Part shown: positions 35,301 to 47,900 of the stretch, piece after piece
Layout: each line of letters opens with the position of its first letter
Position numbering within the stretch: position 1 is the first letter of the stretch
DNA from: Plasmodium brasilianum
Lineage: Eukaryota > Apicomplexa > Aconoidasida > Haemosporida > Plasmodiidae
Reading direction: 5' to 3'
Length of the DNA: 64,000 nucleotides
Assembly: GCF_023973825.1 (NCBI RefSeq)
Contig: NC_090125.1
Coordinates: 2,502,928-2,566,927, forward strand
Program-made: the position numbers and the translations under genes
Notes under the pieces: model-generated
Database searches by the model: none
What the model saw: the letters and a program-made list of their open reading frames with translations, nothing else
What the model was told of the DNA's origin: nothing

Positions 35301-36769
35301 GTATATATTTTTTATAATATAAATACTACAATGCGTACAAAAAAATAAACATGTCATTTATTTTCACTTAAAAATTCCTCTTATTTAAATAAGTATATTA
35401 AATGTTCCCATTCATACATATTATTATAATTATTATTTCACGTGTATTAATTCATGTGAAAGTTAATTTTCACAAACGTTATGCATTTCCTTTTCATTTT
35501 TTTTATTATTATATATATATTTAAAAATTTCACATTTTTATACATGTATATATGTTTTTTTTATATTAGTTTTTCCTTTTTACGCGTTTATATTTTTACA
35601 TATTTACATGTTCACATATTAATTTTTTTACGTTCCAGCGTGTTTAAATTTATTTATGCTTTTTTACGTGTTTATGTTTATACATTTTTACATATTTGAA
35701 TTTTTATATTTTTGTTTTGTTTATGTTTGTAGTTTAAATCTTATAATCGTTTAAAAATTTTTCCATGTTTAAAATTTTCTGTTCAAAGCGTATATGTAAG
35801 AAAAAAAAATATGTAATACAAATATATATGCATATATAGTAAGTATATATTCATATATAATATGTATATATATATATATACATGTATAATATATATACTA
35901 CATATACATAACATTTACATATATTATTTAAGAATAATCAGCGTTGAATTAAACTAATATCAGTGGACATCCGTTTTTTTTTCTTATTTTTATTTTTATA
36001 TTTTACTCGGAATATTAAATTTTATAGTATCTCCTTAAAAACTATTTTAAACTTTTCATTTGCATTTGATATATTATGTTACAAAACAAAATATAAAAAA
36101 ATAGTATTGTATATGGTATAAACGTACGAAATAATTATCAAGTGAAGAAGCACGCTTGAAGTTGTAATGCGTATTTGATTTAAACACGTGTATATATATA
36201 TGTATGTGTATATATATCTACGTATGTATATATGTATTAATTATGTATGATTATGTATGTATTATGTATGCATTATGTATGTATTATAAATGTATGTGTA
36301 ATTTTTCGCATTTATAGTAAAACTTTTACCAAATAATAAAAAATATATTACTACCATACAAATATGCATATTTATGAAAGGCAAATACATAAATTTATAT
36401 ATTTATGTGTACAATACATATATGTAAATGTATATGCACATAAATATATGAAGTAGTACATGTATATGTATGTATATATTTTACTCATATATTGTTGTTA
36501 AGATAAATTTGAAACTGATTTTGATATATACTTTATTATTTTTTTTATTTTTGTTTTACTTTTGGTGAGTAACGCTTTTATTATTTTCCTTCCCCCTCTT
36601 AGATATATTTCTTTTTATTTATCAAGATTTGCCTAGTTTTTATACTCACTTTTGCCCTTTTTTCTTAACGAAAATTTGCTGACCGTTTAAGGTTGACATT
36701 AAAGCAAGCATTTTTGCAAAAACTACCAAGAAAAAAAAAAATATATACATAAATTAAAATGTCATAAAA
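32391..36769. other. Longest intergenic region of the window
   Basis: There are 4.4 kb without a supportable gene between VP1 and the armadillo gene, both on the plus strand. The content is A+T-rich with poly-T near 33170 and 34440, poly-A near 34830 and TA/TATG repeats at 35820-35900 and 36190-36300. ORFs such as 35481-35699 are Phe/Tyr-rich repeats of TA-rich sequence. A non-coding transcript or an unrecognised multi-exon gene cannot be excluded. Confidence 0.55.
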
Positions 36770-38899
36770 ATGGATAATTCAAATTTTAGTAATTCGTCTT
36801 CTGTAAATATGTCGTACTTTTTAAACAATGGCAATATGAACATAGACAAAAATATTAATAATGCAAATATGATTAACAATGATGGAAGTGGAAGTAATAA
36901 CTGTGTACCCTTTGTAAATAACGGACAAAGCCAGAATAACGATAGTTTTAGTAATATAAATAAAAATGAAGCTTCCATTGACATATTAGTTAATCAGATG
37001 GAAAGTTCCTTTTCCATAAGTACAAACATAATAAAGAATGTAAGTAATTTGCTTGAGAGTACAAAAATAGAGGATAAAATAAAAGGTATTCGATTAGTAT
37101 ATGCTTCATTACATTATAAATATAGGAATAACACAGATTATAAAAAGAACTTGTTAAATAGAGGTTGTGTTATGTTAAATACACAAGAGAAAAATGATGG
37201 AGATCAATTAGATACCGAAGGAAATAATGGTAATAATAATAATAATACGAATGAACAGCATAATAATGATAATAATAATAGTAATAATAATTACAATAAT
37301 TTTTTCCCAAATAATTACCATAGTGACAATATAGGATTTTTTTCAAACAAAAATGATCCTAGGAATGGATTAAATAATAATAGTAATAACAATGCTAATA
37401 ATAGCAGTAGTAACAATAGTAGTAGTATGTTAAATAAATTTTCAGTAAATAATCAGATAAATTTAAAGGTATTAAATTCTATGATTTTTACAAATTATAA
37501 AAGTATATCTAATGTGGACGAATATTTTGATTTGTTAGATAAATGCTTAACAAGGGAAAATGTTATTGATATTAATTTAAGTGACATATTTGAAATGAAA
37601 ATAATAAACATCATTAAAGCGTTACTGTACAATTACATATTCCATAATGATGAAATTATTGTAGAGGCATTGACATTATTAATTATAATTTTTGGTTGCT
37701 GTGGTTCAAACGAAAAAATCAAACAGGATGTAGTAGATGAATTATACACATGTGCTATATACATGTTAAAAAATATCTGTCAAAAATCCTGTGAAAAAGT
37801 GTACACACCTTTAATTGTACAACTTATCATAGCATTATTTAGAACTATACTAATATACGATATAGCAAAATTAAAAAATGATTTGATAGATAATAAAGGA
37901 ATAGTAGAAGTGTTATTAAAAGCTGTAGAGAACATTCCTAATTTAAATGGAGTTCGTGTATGCTACACTTTGGTAGTATATGGTTTAAAAATGTTTTATG
38001 TTTCCACATGTCAAATATATGAAAAATCATTTTTAAGAGAACTTGAGGTAATTACAAATTATTTATCTACTTGTATAAAAATGAATGACGAACGAGTTTT
38101 ATTTTTAACAAGTTCCACTTGTATAACTATTTGTGAAAATCAAATAGGAATTGATGTTTTACTCAAAACAGATATACTACATAATGCTGTAATATTATGC
38201 GAGTCGTCTAATCCTGATTTAGCCTTCGAAGCTTTATCAATTATATCGAAAATAGCCTATGCTGCTAATCATCAGCAAATTTGTATACTCATATCATGTA
38301 ATGTTATAAAGGCTTTGAAAAAGATTTTGAATAATACCAGAATCAAACCAGGAGCTAGAGCAAGGGCATGTAATGCTTTAGGAAATATTGGTTGTGAAAC
38401 TGCTTCAGAAGTAGAGTTGTTAATAAAAAATGATGTATTTCCTTTATTAGTTGATATTTTTCAAACAGATAATGATTTTAATACCAAAATTGAAGCAGCT
38501 TATGCTGTTTGTGCATGTTTGTCAAAAGCTAACCAAAAACAGGTTGGTTATATTATTTCCTGTACGGCCACAACAAATAGATTAGGGCAAAATATATGTA
38601 TGCAACTAATTGCAGACATGTTGGAATTAGTTAGTGAATCAGATCCAATGAATAATGGAAGTGTTAAATTGTGTAAAAGTATATTAAGAGGTCTGGAAAA
38701 CATTTTAGATAAAGGGGATGATGAAACAAGGGATTTATCTCTTTGGGAAAATCCTTATGTATTTATGTTTAAAGAAGTTCAAGGAGACATTAAACTCTTA
38801 CAAATGCAGTTTTTCCCAGAATATTATGTAGTTAACAAGACATACGATATTTTGGCGAAATATTTCTCTTTGACGTCAACATGGAACAACAGAAAATGA
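36770..38899 (+). CDS. Armadillo-repeat protein, conserved in Plasmodium
   Basis: A single exon of 709 residues. The N-terminal 240 residues are Asn/Ser-rich and low in complexity, apart from a helical patch at about 70-125. From about residue 240 onwards the chain is a series of alpha-helical pairs; ARM-type signatures are clearest at 480-600, with GARARACNALGNIGCETASE and TKIEAAYAVCACLSKAN, which resemble the repeats of importin-alpha. A characteristic N-terminal importin-beta-binding basic segment is absent, and I do not see the regular Trp/Asn array of a nuclear-import receptor, so it is better called an ARM-fold protein than an importin. Cargo or partner cannot be read from the sequence. 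The start at 36770 is in good context (AAAAATGG). Confidence 0.85.
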   Translation: MDNSNFSNSSSVNMSYFLNNGNMNIDKNINNANMINNDGSGSNNCVPFVNNGQSQNNDSFSNINKNEASIDILVNQMESSFSISTNIIKNVSNLLESTKIEDKIKGIRLVYASLHYKYRNNTDYKKNLLNRGCVMLNTQEKNDGDQLDTEGNNGNNNNNTNEQHNNDNNNSNNNYNNFFPNNYHSDNIGFFSNKNDPRNGLNNNSNNNANNSSSNNSSSMLNKFSVNNQINLKVLNSMIFTNYKSISNVDEYFDLLDKCLTRENVIDINLSDIFEMKIINIIKALLYNYIFHNDEIIVEALTLLIIIFGCCGSNEKIKQDVVDELYTCAIYMLKNICQKSCEKVYTPLIVQLIIALFRTILIYDIAKLKNDLIDNKGIVEVLLKAVENIPNLNGVRVCYTLVVYGLKMFYVSTCQIYEKSFLRELEVITNYLSTCIKMNDERVLFLTSSTCITICENQIGIDVLLKTDILHNAVILCESSNPDLAFEALSIISKIAYAANHQQICILISCNVIKALKKILNNTRIKPGARARACNALGNIGCETASEVELLIKNDVFPLLVDIFQTDNDFNTKIEAAYAVCACLSKANQKQVGYIISCTATTNRLGQNICMQLIADMLELVSESDPMNNGSVKLCKSILRGLENILDKGDDETRDLSLWENPYVFMFKEVQGDIKLLQMQFFPEYYVVNKTYDILAKYFSLTSTWNNRK

Positions 38900-40380
38900 T
38901 GCAAAATTGTATTTTTTGGTGTTATTTTATTAATTTTTTTATTCTTTTTTTATTTTTTATTTGTAGCTATTTTTTACCATTTATTCTTCACTCTGCATTT
39001 TTTTTTCATTTTTTATTCCACACACTTCCTCACATTAATATATTCCTTTTCAATTATCCCATTACATTTTATTATTGTTTATGTATGTAAAACTTTGCAT
39101 ATAAGAACGTATATAACAATGATACAGTATTGCTTATATAACAATACATACTTTCATGTGTGTACACAAATGTTTGTTTATTCAAGGGGATTACTGAAAA
39201 ATGTGCCAAGTGAAAAGAATATATAGAACACTTATGTATAACAAATAGTCTATGAAGGACAGCATGTATATATATATATATATATATGGAATTACCTTTA
39301 ATTATTTCACCATTTTTTTAAATTTTTTACAAGTTCATTTTTTTGGGGTAGTTATAATAATTAAAGCTAACAAGCAAAATGGAATAAAATAAAACGTCAA
39401 CATAAATTAACAGCAGTTTCGTTAAAAAAACAGGAGGAGGGTGTTTATATATCTAAGCATTCATATTATAAGCGCTAAAGGAAATTCTCTTCGCGTTTCA
39501 TTTTTTGTGAAAATTTCACTCTATTAATAAGCACTCTACTAAAAATGAGTTTATACTCAGATGAAACGTGAAAAGGAATAAACAGCAAAATAATTTTTCT
39601 TCAAAAATGGATCACCTTTTTTTTTATTCCAACAGAATATTACGGTGCGCAATTTTTAGTGAATCATATGTTCATTCCATTTTTATACCGTTTTTATACC
39701 ATTTTTATTCAACTTTTACTACATTTTTTTACCATTTTTATTCAACTTATACTCCATTTTTTTACCATTTTTATTCCACTTTTAATCCGTTTTTTTTTTT
39801 TTTTTTTTCTTTATACTAGATGTGCCGATTAGCACGCTTTAGTGATGCACATACTATTTTTGGAATATGAGTTCACACTCTTTTTTACATTTGCTTCTTC
39901 CTCTTTTGTTCATTTTAATTTTATTATTTTGTTCCTTTTTTTTTTTTTTTTTATGGAGGAAAACTTTCGCAAAACGTGTAGGTAATATTAAGAACATGTG
40001 TACATGCAAATATTTCTAATAATTTTTAACTTGATATGTACAAAATTTTCCTCCTGACGTTAAAGTAAAGGAAAAGTGAATATATTCCATTTCGGAAAAT
40101 ATAAAAATAAGAGATTATGAAAGATTTTTAAAAGATAAATGGTTTAACAATAGGAAAAGACCCCATCACAAACGCAAGTTTGTACGTGCGCAAGTAGATA
40201 TATACATACATATTCTCATATAAACACACACATATGCATGTAGATAAAACACTTATTCGAAAGATTACTCAAAAATATTGACTCTGAAAAGGGAAAAATT
40301 CGTTTGCTTGTAGAATAGTAACGCAGAATAAGCTAAGTGGGAATTCAAATTATATATATATTACTACTGAGCTTTAAAAT
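38900..40380. other. Intergenic region with a pyrimidine-rich repeat
   Basis: The part 39680-39795 is a tandem array of about 25-35 bp built from the words TACCATTTTTATTCAAC and ACTCCATTTTTT. Poly-T runs are at 39790 and 39940. A 120-bp (TA)n-flanked region near 39260 has no coding character. The remainder is featureless. Confidence 0.55.
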
Positions 40381-41226
40381 ATGCCCAAAAATTTAAATTT
40401 ATTTGGAAAATATTTAAGAAGACTTGGGAAAAGTCATAAAAAAGGTTTTAAAAAAAAACAAGTAATTCATCCTATTCCTGTTAAGGCATATGGTAGAGTA
40501 CCATCAGCAGCTTCACAAACAGGATTATATCACGATGAAGATTATAATTATTATACTAAAGTATCTTACTCTTTAAAAAAAACAAGAATAAAAGTAAAAC
40601 CAAATGTATTTAAGAAGCATATTGTTAGTAATATTTTAAATACAATAATACCAAATGTTCGTATTACAACTAGCGCATTACATGCTATGGATGATGCAGG
40701 AGGGTTTGATAATTATATATTAAAAACACCTCCAGAAGAACTTCGATCAAATTTTGGGGAGAAGCTACGAAATGTTATGTATTTTTATTTGTCCCATCCA
40801 GATGTTAAATTATTTTCCTTGCCTTGGAAAGTTTTTATGAATAAATATCAACAGAGTGATTATTATTATGCAGTATATCAACATTTAAGAAAAAAAAGAA
40901 TATATGAACTTTATCAAAAGAAAGAATCAGGTAAATACTCCCCTTACTATTTACCTGATGATAAATGTCTGCATCCACAGAGGCAAGAATTCCCCTTAAA
41001 TACACAAATTCAAAATTTAAATTTATGGTATAACAAAAATAAAATACTAAAAAAGGCTTTTATTCAAAAATTAAAAGAAGCAAAATCATTTGATCAAGCT
41101 TACACAGATCATCACTTTTTGGATAGCTACAGAAAAGGTAGAGGAAGGGGAGGTGGTGGAAAACATGGAAGAACACCAAGAAAGAGATCAAAAACGTATA
41201 AATACTTTGAAATTAGGCCTTATTAG
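40381..41226 (+). CDS. Organellar large-subunit ribosomal protein bL28, extended
   Basis: Single exon, 281 residues. The bL28 core is at about residues 40-130: a basic segment ending in IKVKPNVFKKHIVS, then VRITTSALHAMDDAGGFDNYIL, which matches the RVTTxALRxIDxxGGLDxYL signature of mitochondrial L28, followed by KTPPEELRSNFGEKLRN. Bacterial L28 has about 78 residues, so this protein carries a long C-terminal extension, as mitochondrial homologues do. The extension ends in a Gly/Arg-rich tail (GRGRGGGGKHGRTPRKRSK). The TPPE motif favours the mitochondrial over the apicoplast ribosome. There is no clear bipartite apicoplast leader; the start is basic and could be a mitochondrial signal. Confidence 0.87.
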   Translation: MPKNLNLFGKYLRRLGKSHKKGFKKKQVIHPIPVKAYGRVPSAASQTGLYHDEDYNYYTKVSYSLKKTRIKVKPNVFKKHIVSNILNTIIPNVRITTSALHAMDDAGGFDNYILKTPPEELRSNFGEKLRNVMYFYLSHPDVKLFSLPWKVFMNKYQQSDYYYAVYQHLRKKRIYELYQKKESGKYSPYYLPDDKCLHPQRQEFPLNTQIQNLNLWYNKNKILKKAFIQKLKEAKSFDQAYTDHHFLDSYRKGRGRGGGGKHGRTPRKRSKTYKYFEIRPY

Positions 41227-41919
41227 ATATATATCGGAAGGGAGAAATCAAGCGGATGAGTGTTCATGGTAGTGCGTGAAATTCAAATGTACATATAAGT
41301 GCAGGTGTATACATATACACATATATGCATGCATTTGTGTATATTCGTTCTAAAGTATATGCGTGGGGAACAACTAAATTGTTACTCGGATGAACATGAT
41401 GCTTAATGAAAACTCTTCATTAAATGCAAGAATAGGCGAATTCTATGGACACATGGAGAATTCATTCGAACTTAAGCCTAATGGTACGTTACATTTATCC
41501 GTAAATTATGAAGCATCATAAAATACAGTTTTAACATTTTTACATTTTTGTATTTTGGCATTTTTGCATTTGATCCTTTTTATTTTTGCTCATTTTTAAT
41601 TTGAACTGTTTTGTGTAATTGTGCATTTCTGAATTTGCGCATTTGTAATTTTTTTTTATTTTTGCGAAAATAAATTTACAATCATTTGAGAACTCAAAAG
41701 AGAAGTTCTCCATTTAACACTAAATATGCGTGAAAAAAGATATAAAATGTTAAACTAAAATAATAATTATCCTATGGGGCATAAAGGAAAAACATATATG
41801 ATAGCATAATACAGTGATGCTTAGATCATTTATACAGGGGCAGAAATACACCCACACCCACACATACATACATACACACACACATACATACATACATACA
41901 TACATACACACACACATAC

Positions 41920-41957
<38 letters not shown>

Positions 41958-41982
41958 ACGAATTAACATGGTTTCTTGTTAT
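41227..41982. other. Intergenic region between convergent genes, with CATA microsatellite
   Basis: The bL28 and STAG genes converge here. At 41848-41955 lies a mixed (CACA)/(CATA) microsatellite. A second loose pattern of CATTTTTG(T/C)ATTT words lies at 41535-41650. No exon is visible. Confidence 0.65.
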
Positions 41983-44900
41983 TCAAAAATTCATCAAATC
42001 ATCTGCGTACGAAATGGGAGTGGATAATTCACTTGTTTTTTTTTTTTTCCTAATTTTCATAGGTGACATTCCAGGTATAAAATCAGAATTCGAGTCATCA
42101 TAATTCTCCTCAAAATAATTTATTTTATCTTTTTTTTCTGATATAATAGATATATCATCATTATCCTTATCAGTTATATTATTTAGAGAGCTATTTAAAG
42201 AATGATCTCCTGAATTTTTTGGAGATATATTTAATGATTTATTTATTATATGTTTATTATTAATATTATCATCTTGTTCTGTTTTCGTAATTACATGCAT
42301 CTTTGTTAATTTTTGTGACCTTACAGGTTTAGGACTGGAATCTATTTCATAAACAGTTTTATCCTTTTTATGTCGCACATCTTTATCATCATAATTCATT
42401 TCTTCAATTAGTTTTATATTATCGTCATCTTCATTTAAGCTTATAAAGTTACTTAAGGTAGAATTGGATGGGGATTTTTCATATTCAAACAAATCCTTTT
42501 TATTATCACTATCATCTTCGTCATTGATTCCATTTGTTCCTTTTTTGTTGTGATCGCCTTCTCCTCTTTTACTTTTCCCATTCTGCAAATTTTCTCCTTG
42601 TTCCCTATTATCCCTATTGTCTTCCTTGTCGTCATCCATGTAGTCTTCTTCCTTGTCCTCCTTCGCATCGTCATCGTCTGTACCTTCATTAACAAGTTCT
42701 GTCTTAACCCTACGAATATCTTCATCTTCATTTGCACCGTCATTCTCACCGCTATTTATATTCATGTTGTTTCCCTGCTCAATTCTATCACTTTGAATAA
42801 ATTTATCCTGTTTGTCACCTCCTGCAGAATTCATGTAATTTTTAGAGACCATAACCCTCTGATCTTGTATGATGTTATTTGTTACTACCTTATCAGTTTG
42901 CAAATTTTTATTAAGGCCTTGGGAACTTCTCCTAGTTTTAATAGATGGTTCTGCCGAAAAATTATTTACATTGTTGGTAATATTTTTACTTAAATTCATA
43001 TGTATACTTTCATTTAAATTCATATAAGAATTTTCATAATTGGAATCTCTAAACTCTTCATTTAATTTTCTTTTTTTACAAATTATTAGTAGCATATGTT
43101 CGAAAATACTATTTTCAAATTTTATCTGTGTATTATTAGAAGCATTATATGACTCAATTAGATTTAGAATTTGTTTCTTCAAATAACTATGTTGATATTC
43201 GGATAGATTTAATTTCTGCGCATAGGGCAATATATACTTTATGAAAGAATTTTGGTTTTTTAAATTCAATGCACAATTAACACAAGAATGAATAAATTTA
43301 CACAATGGCAATTTTTGTTTGTCTACTATTTTAACTCCTAAACGACTAGCTATAGATGTACTAAATAGTAACAAATCCTTTTCTTCTAATGCATTATTAA
43401 TATAGGCTGTATATAAACCAATTAATGCACATAATAATACTTCGTAAAAAATATCGATACTATACTTCTTTAATTTATTATGAAAATTTAAAGCGATAGA
43501 AGATAACCCTTTATTTTTCACATTAAGATGTATTAATAATAATACTCCTAAGCAACTATTAAAAATATTGATATTATTACAATTTAAAATAAATTGGGCT
43601 ATAATTAAAGTCATATGCATATACTGCATTTCTAAAATTTTGGAATTAGTACTTAATTCGTCCTTATTATATATTTTACACATATCAGCAATATATGTAT
43701 ATGTGTTTATTGGGAAAAATACACTTACATCTATAGACAAAAAGGAATTAACAAAATTGTAGTTGTCATTGTTTATATTTTCCACATTTTTGAACAATTC
43801 AGTCACAAAATTGAAAAGCACATTGTCTTCTTTGTATACATATCTAGAGACGCTTTTGTACTTGTTTAGTTCATCATTGATGTCGAGATAATTTTTTTTA
43901 AGTCTTTCCAAATACTCCAAATTTTCCAATTTTTCCGATTCTTCCGAATTTGGACAATTCTCCATATTTTTTATATTTTCCAAATTCCCATCATTTTCCA
44001 CATTTTCCAAACAGCCCAAATCGCAAAAGCTAGTGGTCCTGTCCATTCCGTCTATATTTTGATCCTCTTTCCCCTTATCAGTCATATTTAGAAACAGTTC
44101 TAATGTCTTATACCTTTTTAAATCATCCATTGAATATAGAAGCACATTTTCTAGTTGAGCAATATTCATTAAAGTTAAAAAGGACCCATACTTTAATACT
44201 GTATTATTTGAAGCTTTAATTAAAAATATGAGTACGTCATTGAAATCGTCTCTTAATGTTATAATATTATTATATATATAATTTAACTCTAGGAATAGAT
44301 TTTTCAATAGGCCTTTTTTCTTCCCATTAAGATTATGCAAATTTTTTAAATCGTCTACATCTATATTACCACTACTCCTATTGCTATTGTTACCATTATT
44401 ATTGGTAGTTCTTCCCTTTTCAGCTCCACCTGTTTCCCCCTTATTTGCATCGCTCGCCCAGTTTATATTATTTCCTGAATGGGCCTCATTCTTAATGTCC
44501 GTCGAATTTGATACATTATTATTTCCATCTCCTTTATTGTTGTAATTTTTTAAAAAGAAATTAAATAAATAATTAAAAAAATACCTTTTCTTGCATAAAT
44601 GATAAATATAATTTTCATATATAATATATATTTGATCAATACACAATAAGAGCAACCTAGATGAGGGAGTACATGGAAGAGTATCCCCCCCTTCATAGTA
44701 ATATATAGAATTAATTTTAGCTTTTATTATATATAAGCATAAATGTATTATTATATTTGCATACATACAAGCATCTGAATTGTAATATAAGTTATTAATG
44801 CTTTGTATATATGGAAAACTCTCATTCTTATTAATTGTACTAGTTTTATTGCTTATTTTTTGACCACACATTATCACATTTTCATTATTTCCACTTTTTC

Positions 44901-47900
44901 CCTTGGTATTATTGCTGCTCTTCTTTTTCTTTGTCCATTTTTCCTTATTATTTCTTTGATTATTGAAAGTTAAATCTTCGTTCTCCTCCTCGTCATATTC
45001 GTCCCCATGGACATCTGACTCTTCAGTATAATCTTCATTCTTATCATCATCTACTTCCCGTTCGTCTTGTTCGCTATCATTTTGTAAGAAATGTTGATCA
45101 TAGTACACCATCGCATTTTCATCAAAGATATCATTGAGATAAATGTTATCCTTAAAAATCGATTGACATTTTTCATTAACAATAAACTTAAAATAATCTT
45201 CTTCGATAACTTTTTTAATGCTCTTATCTATTTTTTTTATATCGTTTTTCTTTCTTTCTACATAATTAGATAAGTCCCTATTTATATAATTAAAACATAA
45301 GGTATATATATGAACCAAATTGGTAATGTTTGCAGTTAAATCATTTTCAATCAAGTTGACTACATTTTTATCCTTATGCACTAAATTTTCATTAATAATA
45401 ATAACCTTGTTTTTTTTATTTTGTATATATTCTTCTTCTTCATTACAGTCAATTTCAGCATTATAATTCTTACGATAATATAAAAATGCATCAAGGAAAT
45501 TATTAAAATAGGAGTAATATAAATCAAAAAATAAATCACTTGATAATTTATTATTACTTTTTAAAAATTCATCATTTAAAGATAAAAATAGAGATATCAT
45601 ATTCATAGTATATTTGGATGAATAATAAGGCAACTTAAAATTTTTCAACAAATAAAATAAATATTCATACGTTTCTTTTAAATATGTAAAAACGTTATTA
45701 ATAAAAAACGTTATGTTACTGTCAATATCATTTTTAAAATATTCCATAATTGTACAGGATAAGTTATATATATTGTTTTTTTCTTCACATTTGTAAATAT
45801 GTTTACATTCATGTAGTGCCACTTTTAATATTTTGAAAACTAGTAACAAATGCTCTTGATTTGTTTGATGTAGTTTTATAAGTAATTTGCTATTTTTTAT
45901 TATATGAAATGTGTACATGATCAATTTTTTTATTTTATTTGTGTCATGGCTTAGTTTTGTGTTCACCATATTTTTATCCGAAATACCACTCACACTCGAT
46001 GAAGAAATTTTCTTGTTCTTATTTTTTTCTAATTCATTTATGTCCTTTTGAAAATTTCGATACGACGATTCACAGATATGTAGCAGACATTTCCGTAAAT
46101 TGTAATTTGCTCTCGATTTGTTAATGTGTCTATTGGCTCCTTCCTCTTTGCTACTACCATCACCGCTAACCCTATCGCTGTCTGTGTCTCTACCACTCTT
46201 GGAGTTGCTTTCACTTCCAGTAATACTACTTCCATCCCCCTTAGTTTTATCTTTTAATTTTTTTGTGTTATCTTTTTGGACGTTTCCCTTTTTGTTTTTG
46301 TCTTTGTTACTTTTAGCATGATCCCCCTCCATCCGATATATCCCTTGGCCGCTTCCATTTTTTGCACCCATATCTCTGATGTCTTGATTGGAGTTATTCA
46401 AATACACACAGGCAATATCATCTTCACATAACAGTTCAATTATTGTTTCAATATTATTTATGGAATCTAGTTTCTCCCTAATACCAGTAATAAATTTATC
46501 AATTACTGTATACAATTTGACATTTTCATTATAATTTGTTAGATAGTCAAAATAATGCACAAAATGTTTAACTGTCGGAATATTCTTATTTAAATATTTG
46601 GTTATATATATTATATTATATCTATCTATTTCGTTATTTGTCTCGTTCTGTTCTACATCGAAGTAGTTATTATTTTTTTTTTTATCATTTTGTTTAACTT
46701 TGTTTTTTATTCGAGATTCATATATTAAGGAGGTTATTATTTTTGATATTTTATTGTTATTATTAAACCATATTAAATTGCTAACAATTTTTTTTTCCCT
46801 TTTGGATAGTATATTCACGATACCCGAGGTCGATGGATTTACATTATTATGATTGTCATATACTATAGCTAAATTGTTATTCTCAACCCTATCAGAACAA
46901 GATGAGGTATTATTATTTTCCCCGTCGAATTCATATTCCGACGACGAATCCACTTGGTTCCTGTCTTTTTTATTGCCACTATTGTTACTATTATTATTGA
47001 TATTCTTATATTTGGCACGCTTCCTAAAACTTAGAAATTCATTTTTTTTAATTTTCATTTTACTCATTTGTAATATCAATTCAAATGTTTTTATTCTAAC
47101 ATTATAATCATTGTCAAAAATAAAATTTAGTAATTTTTTTTTGCACATGTATATCAGTTCAACAACTTTGAAATTTTTATTTGTACTAGTATTGTAAAGA
47201 TTACATAAATAAGTTAAAACATCCAGGGAGAATATTTTAACTCTGTTCTCCTTATCATGCAATACCCATATTAATAATTTTGTAAATTTTCTATTCGTAA
47301 AATAAGTCGTTAATACTTGTAAATAATAATGTAAATATTCCAACGTTATGAGTCGGATATCTACAAACACATCTCTTATTTTATTTTTATAAAGAATATT
47401 GTACGTACACAGAAGAAAATTATTTAATATGGTTAAATTTTTTCTGTCATCATTTATATTATTAATTAATTGAGTAATAATTAAATTTCGATCCATGATA
47501 GCACACAATTCCTCATTATTCCTGTTTTTATTACACTGAATAAGCTCCTCAATATCTATACCTTTTTTAGCAGTAATTGTAGTGGTATTGGTAATACTAG
47601 TACTACTCCTACTTCTTTCTACTGTTCGACTGTTATCTCCTCTGTTAATTTTCGTCGATTTGTTATTTGTTCTTTCCCTGGAATATTCTGCTAATAATTG
47701 CTTTCTTGATTGTTTTTCATGATTGTTAATATAATTTATTTTTTTGCATAACCCCAGTAATATGGAAAAACTAGCAAGTGAAGAGGCGAATCTAATTTTT
47801 CTATATTTGCTTACACTTAGGGAAAACACCCATATACATATATATAGTACTTCATATATATAATTTTCATCAAAATGATAAGAAAAATCAGAAAAAAAAT

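Noticed and set aside
35481..35699. 72-residue hydrophobic ORF
   Set aside because: Phe/Tyr/Ile-rich composition is what TA- and T-rich DNA gives by chance; there is no start context or conserved motif.
36770..38899. Importin-alpha
   Set aside because: ARM-type repeats are present, but the importin-beta-binding basic N-terminus and the regular Trp/Asn array are not.
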